Source: Euprymna scolopes
Lineage: Eukaryota > Mollusca > Cephalopoda > Sepiida > Sepiolidae
Assembly: GCA_024364805.1 (NCBI GenBank)
Contig: CM044497.1
Location: forward strand, 26,769,463 to 26,789,677
Reading direction: 5' to 3'
Length of the DNA: 20,215 nt
The position numbers and the translations under genes were made by a program. The notes below the pieces were generated by a model, which made no database searches, was not told the origin of the DNA, and saw nothing but the letters and a program-made list of their open reading frames with translations. Positions within the stretch are counted from its first letter, which is position 1. The number at the start of each line of letters is the position of its first letter. Of this stretch, positions 19,712-20,215 are shown in pieces.

Positions 19712-19762
19712 ATGGGCAATAAACAAACAGTTTTTGATAAAGATGAAATGGATGCCTACGAG
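19712..19762 (+). CDS. First coding exon of a CIB2/CIB3-family EF-hand protein (partial gene)
   Basis: The exon encodes 17 residues, MGNKQTVFDKDEMDAYE, in phase 0, ending GAG|GTGAGT, a near-perfect splice donor. Vertebrate CIB2 starts MGNKQTIFTEEQLDNYQ and CIB3 starts MGNKQTVFTHEQLEAYQ. From memory their first coding exon ends at this same glutamine position, so sequence and exon boundary both fit. The start has good context (AACAATGG). MGNKQT carries Gly2 and a pattern suited to N-myristoylation, a known feature of the family. Family members are calcium- and integrin-binding proteins with four EF-hand-like modules; CIB2/CIB3, and CALM-1 in Caenorhabditis elegans, partner TMC mechanotransduction channels. 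The EF hands would be in later exons outside this window. Residues 9-14 (DKDEMD) differ from vertebrate members, so the exact orthology (CIB2 or CIB3, or an invertebrate CIB) is open. A chance match of 8 N-terminal residues plus a donor is unlikely. Confidence 0.8.
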
Positions 19763-20215
19763 GTGAGTATTTTTGTTTATTAAATTATTTCTTGAAAAAT
19801 TTTTTTTACTAAGTTTCCATTAGCAACGACTGACATCTTTAGTCACACTTTGTTATTACTTCGAACTTCGACTGAAAAACTGTCGCTTCCTGAAAGAAAA
19901 TAAAAACAACTTTTTAGTCATTTTTAAATTCATTTATTTTTTTTTTGTTCTACAAAAACTAGCGAAACAATGACATTTTACATCTGGCTAATTCTTGTGA
20001 AATTAATGATACAATAATATTGTTCGACCCTGTACGCCCTAGAAATAAAAAGGGTCAGGATAAAGTTTACTTCCTGGTCTATTTTGACCGAGAGCGCTCG
20101 AAAAAAATAAATAAATAAATAATGGCCGAAATTACCTGGTGAATCAAAATTGCAAAATATGAAACGAAACACGCATTATTGAAAGAGACTCGTTCATTTA
20201 ACTGGAATTTGAATA
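19763..20215 (+). other. Start of intron 1 of the CIB-like gene
   Basis: Begins GTGAGTATTT and runs off the window. It is AT-rich with short A and T runs. I find no acceptor site followed by sequence resembling CIB exon 2 (expected to encode something like DCTFF.KKEIL), so the intron continues past the edge. Confidence 0.7.

Overview
This looks like a gene-poor, AT-rich stretch of an animal nuclear genome. Simple repeats (AT, GT, GA, AAG), two tRNA-derived SINE-like heads, hAT-type DNA transposons, a Jockey/CR1-like LINE family and several decayed LTR retroelements fill most of it. There are no operons, ribosome binding sites or long intact reading frames. The style of the LINE and LTR proteins and the microsatellite content suggest a lophotrochozoan invertebrate, perhaps a cephalopod mollusc. 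That taxon is an inference and not secure.

Layout. Positions 1-1575 hold a GC-richer edge, GT-type and AT simple repeats and a SINE-like tRNA fragment. Positions 1576-2793 form a non-autonomous hAT-like element whose centre is a giant, almost perfect inverted repeat (two 377-base arms, 2 mismatches, 33-base loop). Positions 2802-4260 show no recognisable gene. From 4.27 to 13.8 kb lie broken LTR retroelements: a minus-strand gag-pol fossil (4.27-6.43 kb), a Ty3/Gypsy-like tail with an LTR-like stretch (6.54-7.18 kb), a plus-strand fossil with both LTRs recognisable (7.65-10.86 kb), and a Ty3/Gypsy-like gag-protease fossil (11.6-13.8 kb, minus) split by a LINE fragment. A 171-base hAT MITE with a perfect 8-base target duplication lies at 11.29-11.46 kb. 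Positions 13.8-15.19 kb are unassigned. From 15.19 to 18.83 kb there is a three-level nest: a minus-strand LTR fossil, a plus-strand LINE inserted in it, and an unclassified insert of about 745 bases inside the LINE reverse transcriptase.

The one host gene I can support starts at the right edge. Positions 19712-19762 encode MGNKQTVFDKDEMDAYE followed by a consensus splice donor (GAG|GTGAGT). This matches the first coding exon of the CIB2/CIB3 family of myristoylated EF-hand proteins. Upstream lie a perfect CRE palindrome, three CCAAT boxes and two GA tracts, which fit a promoter and 5' leader. The rest of the gene lies beyond the window.

The items most worth following up are the CIB exon with its promoter, the near-perfect palindrome inside older-looking hAT ends, and the unclassified insert inside the LINE.
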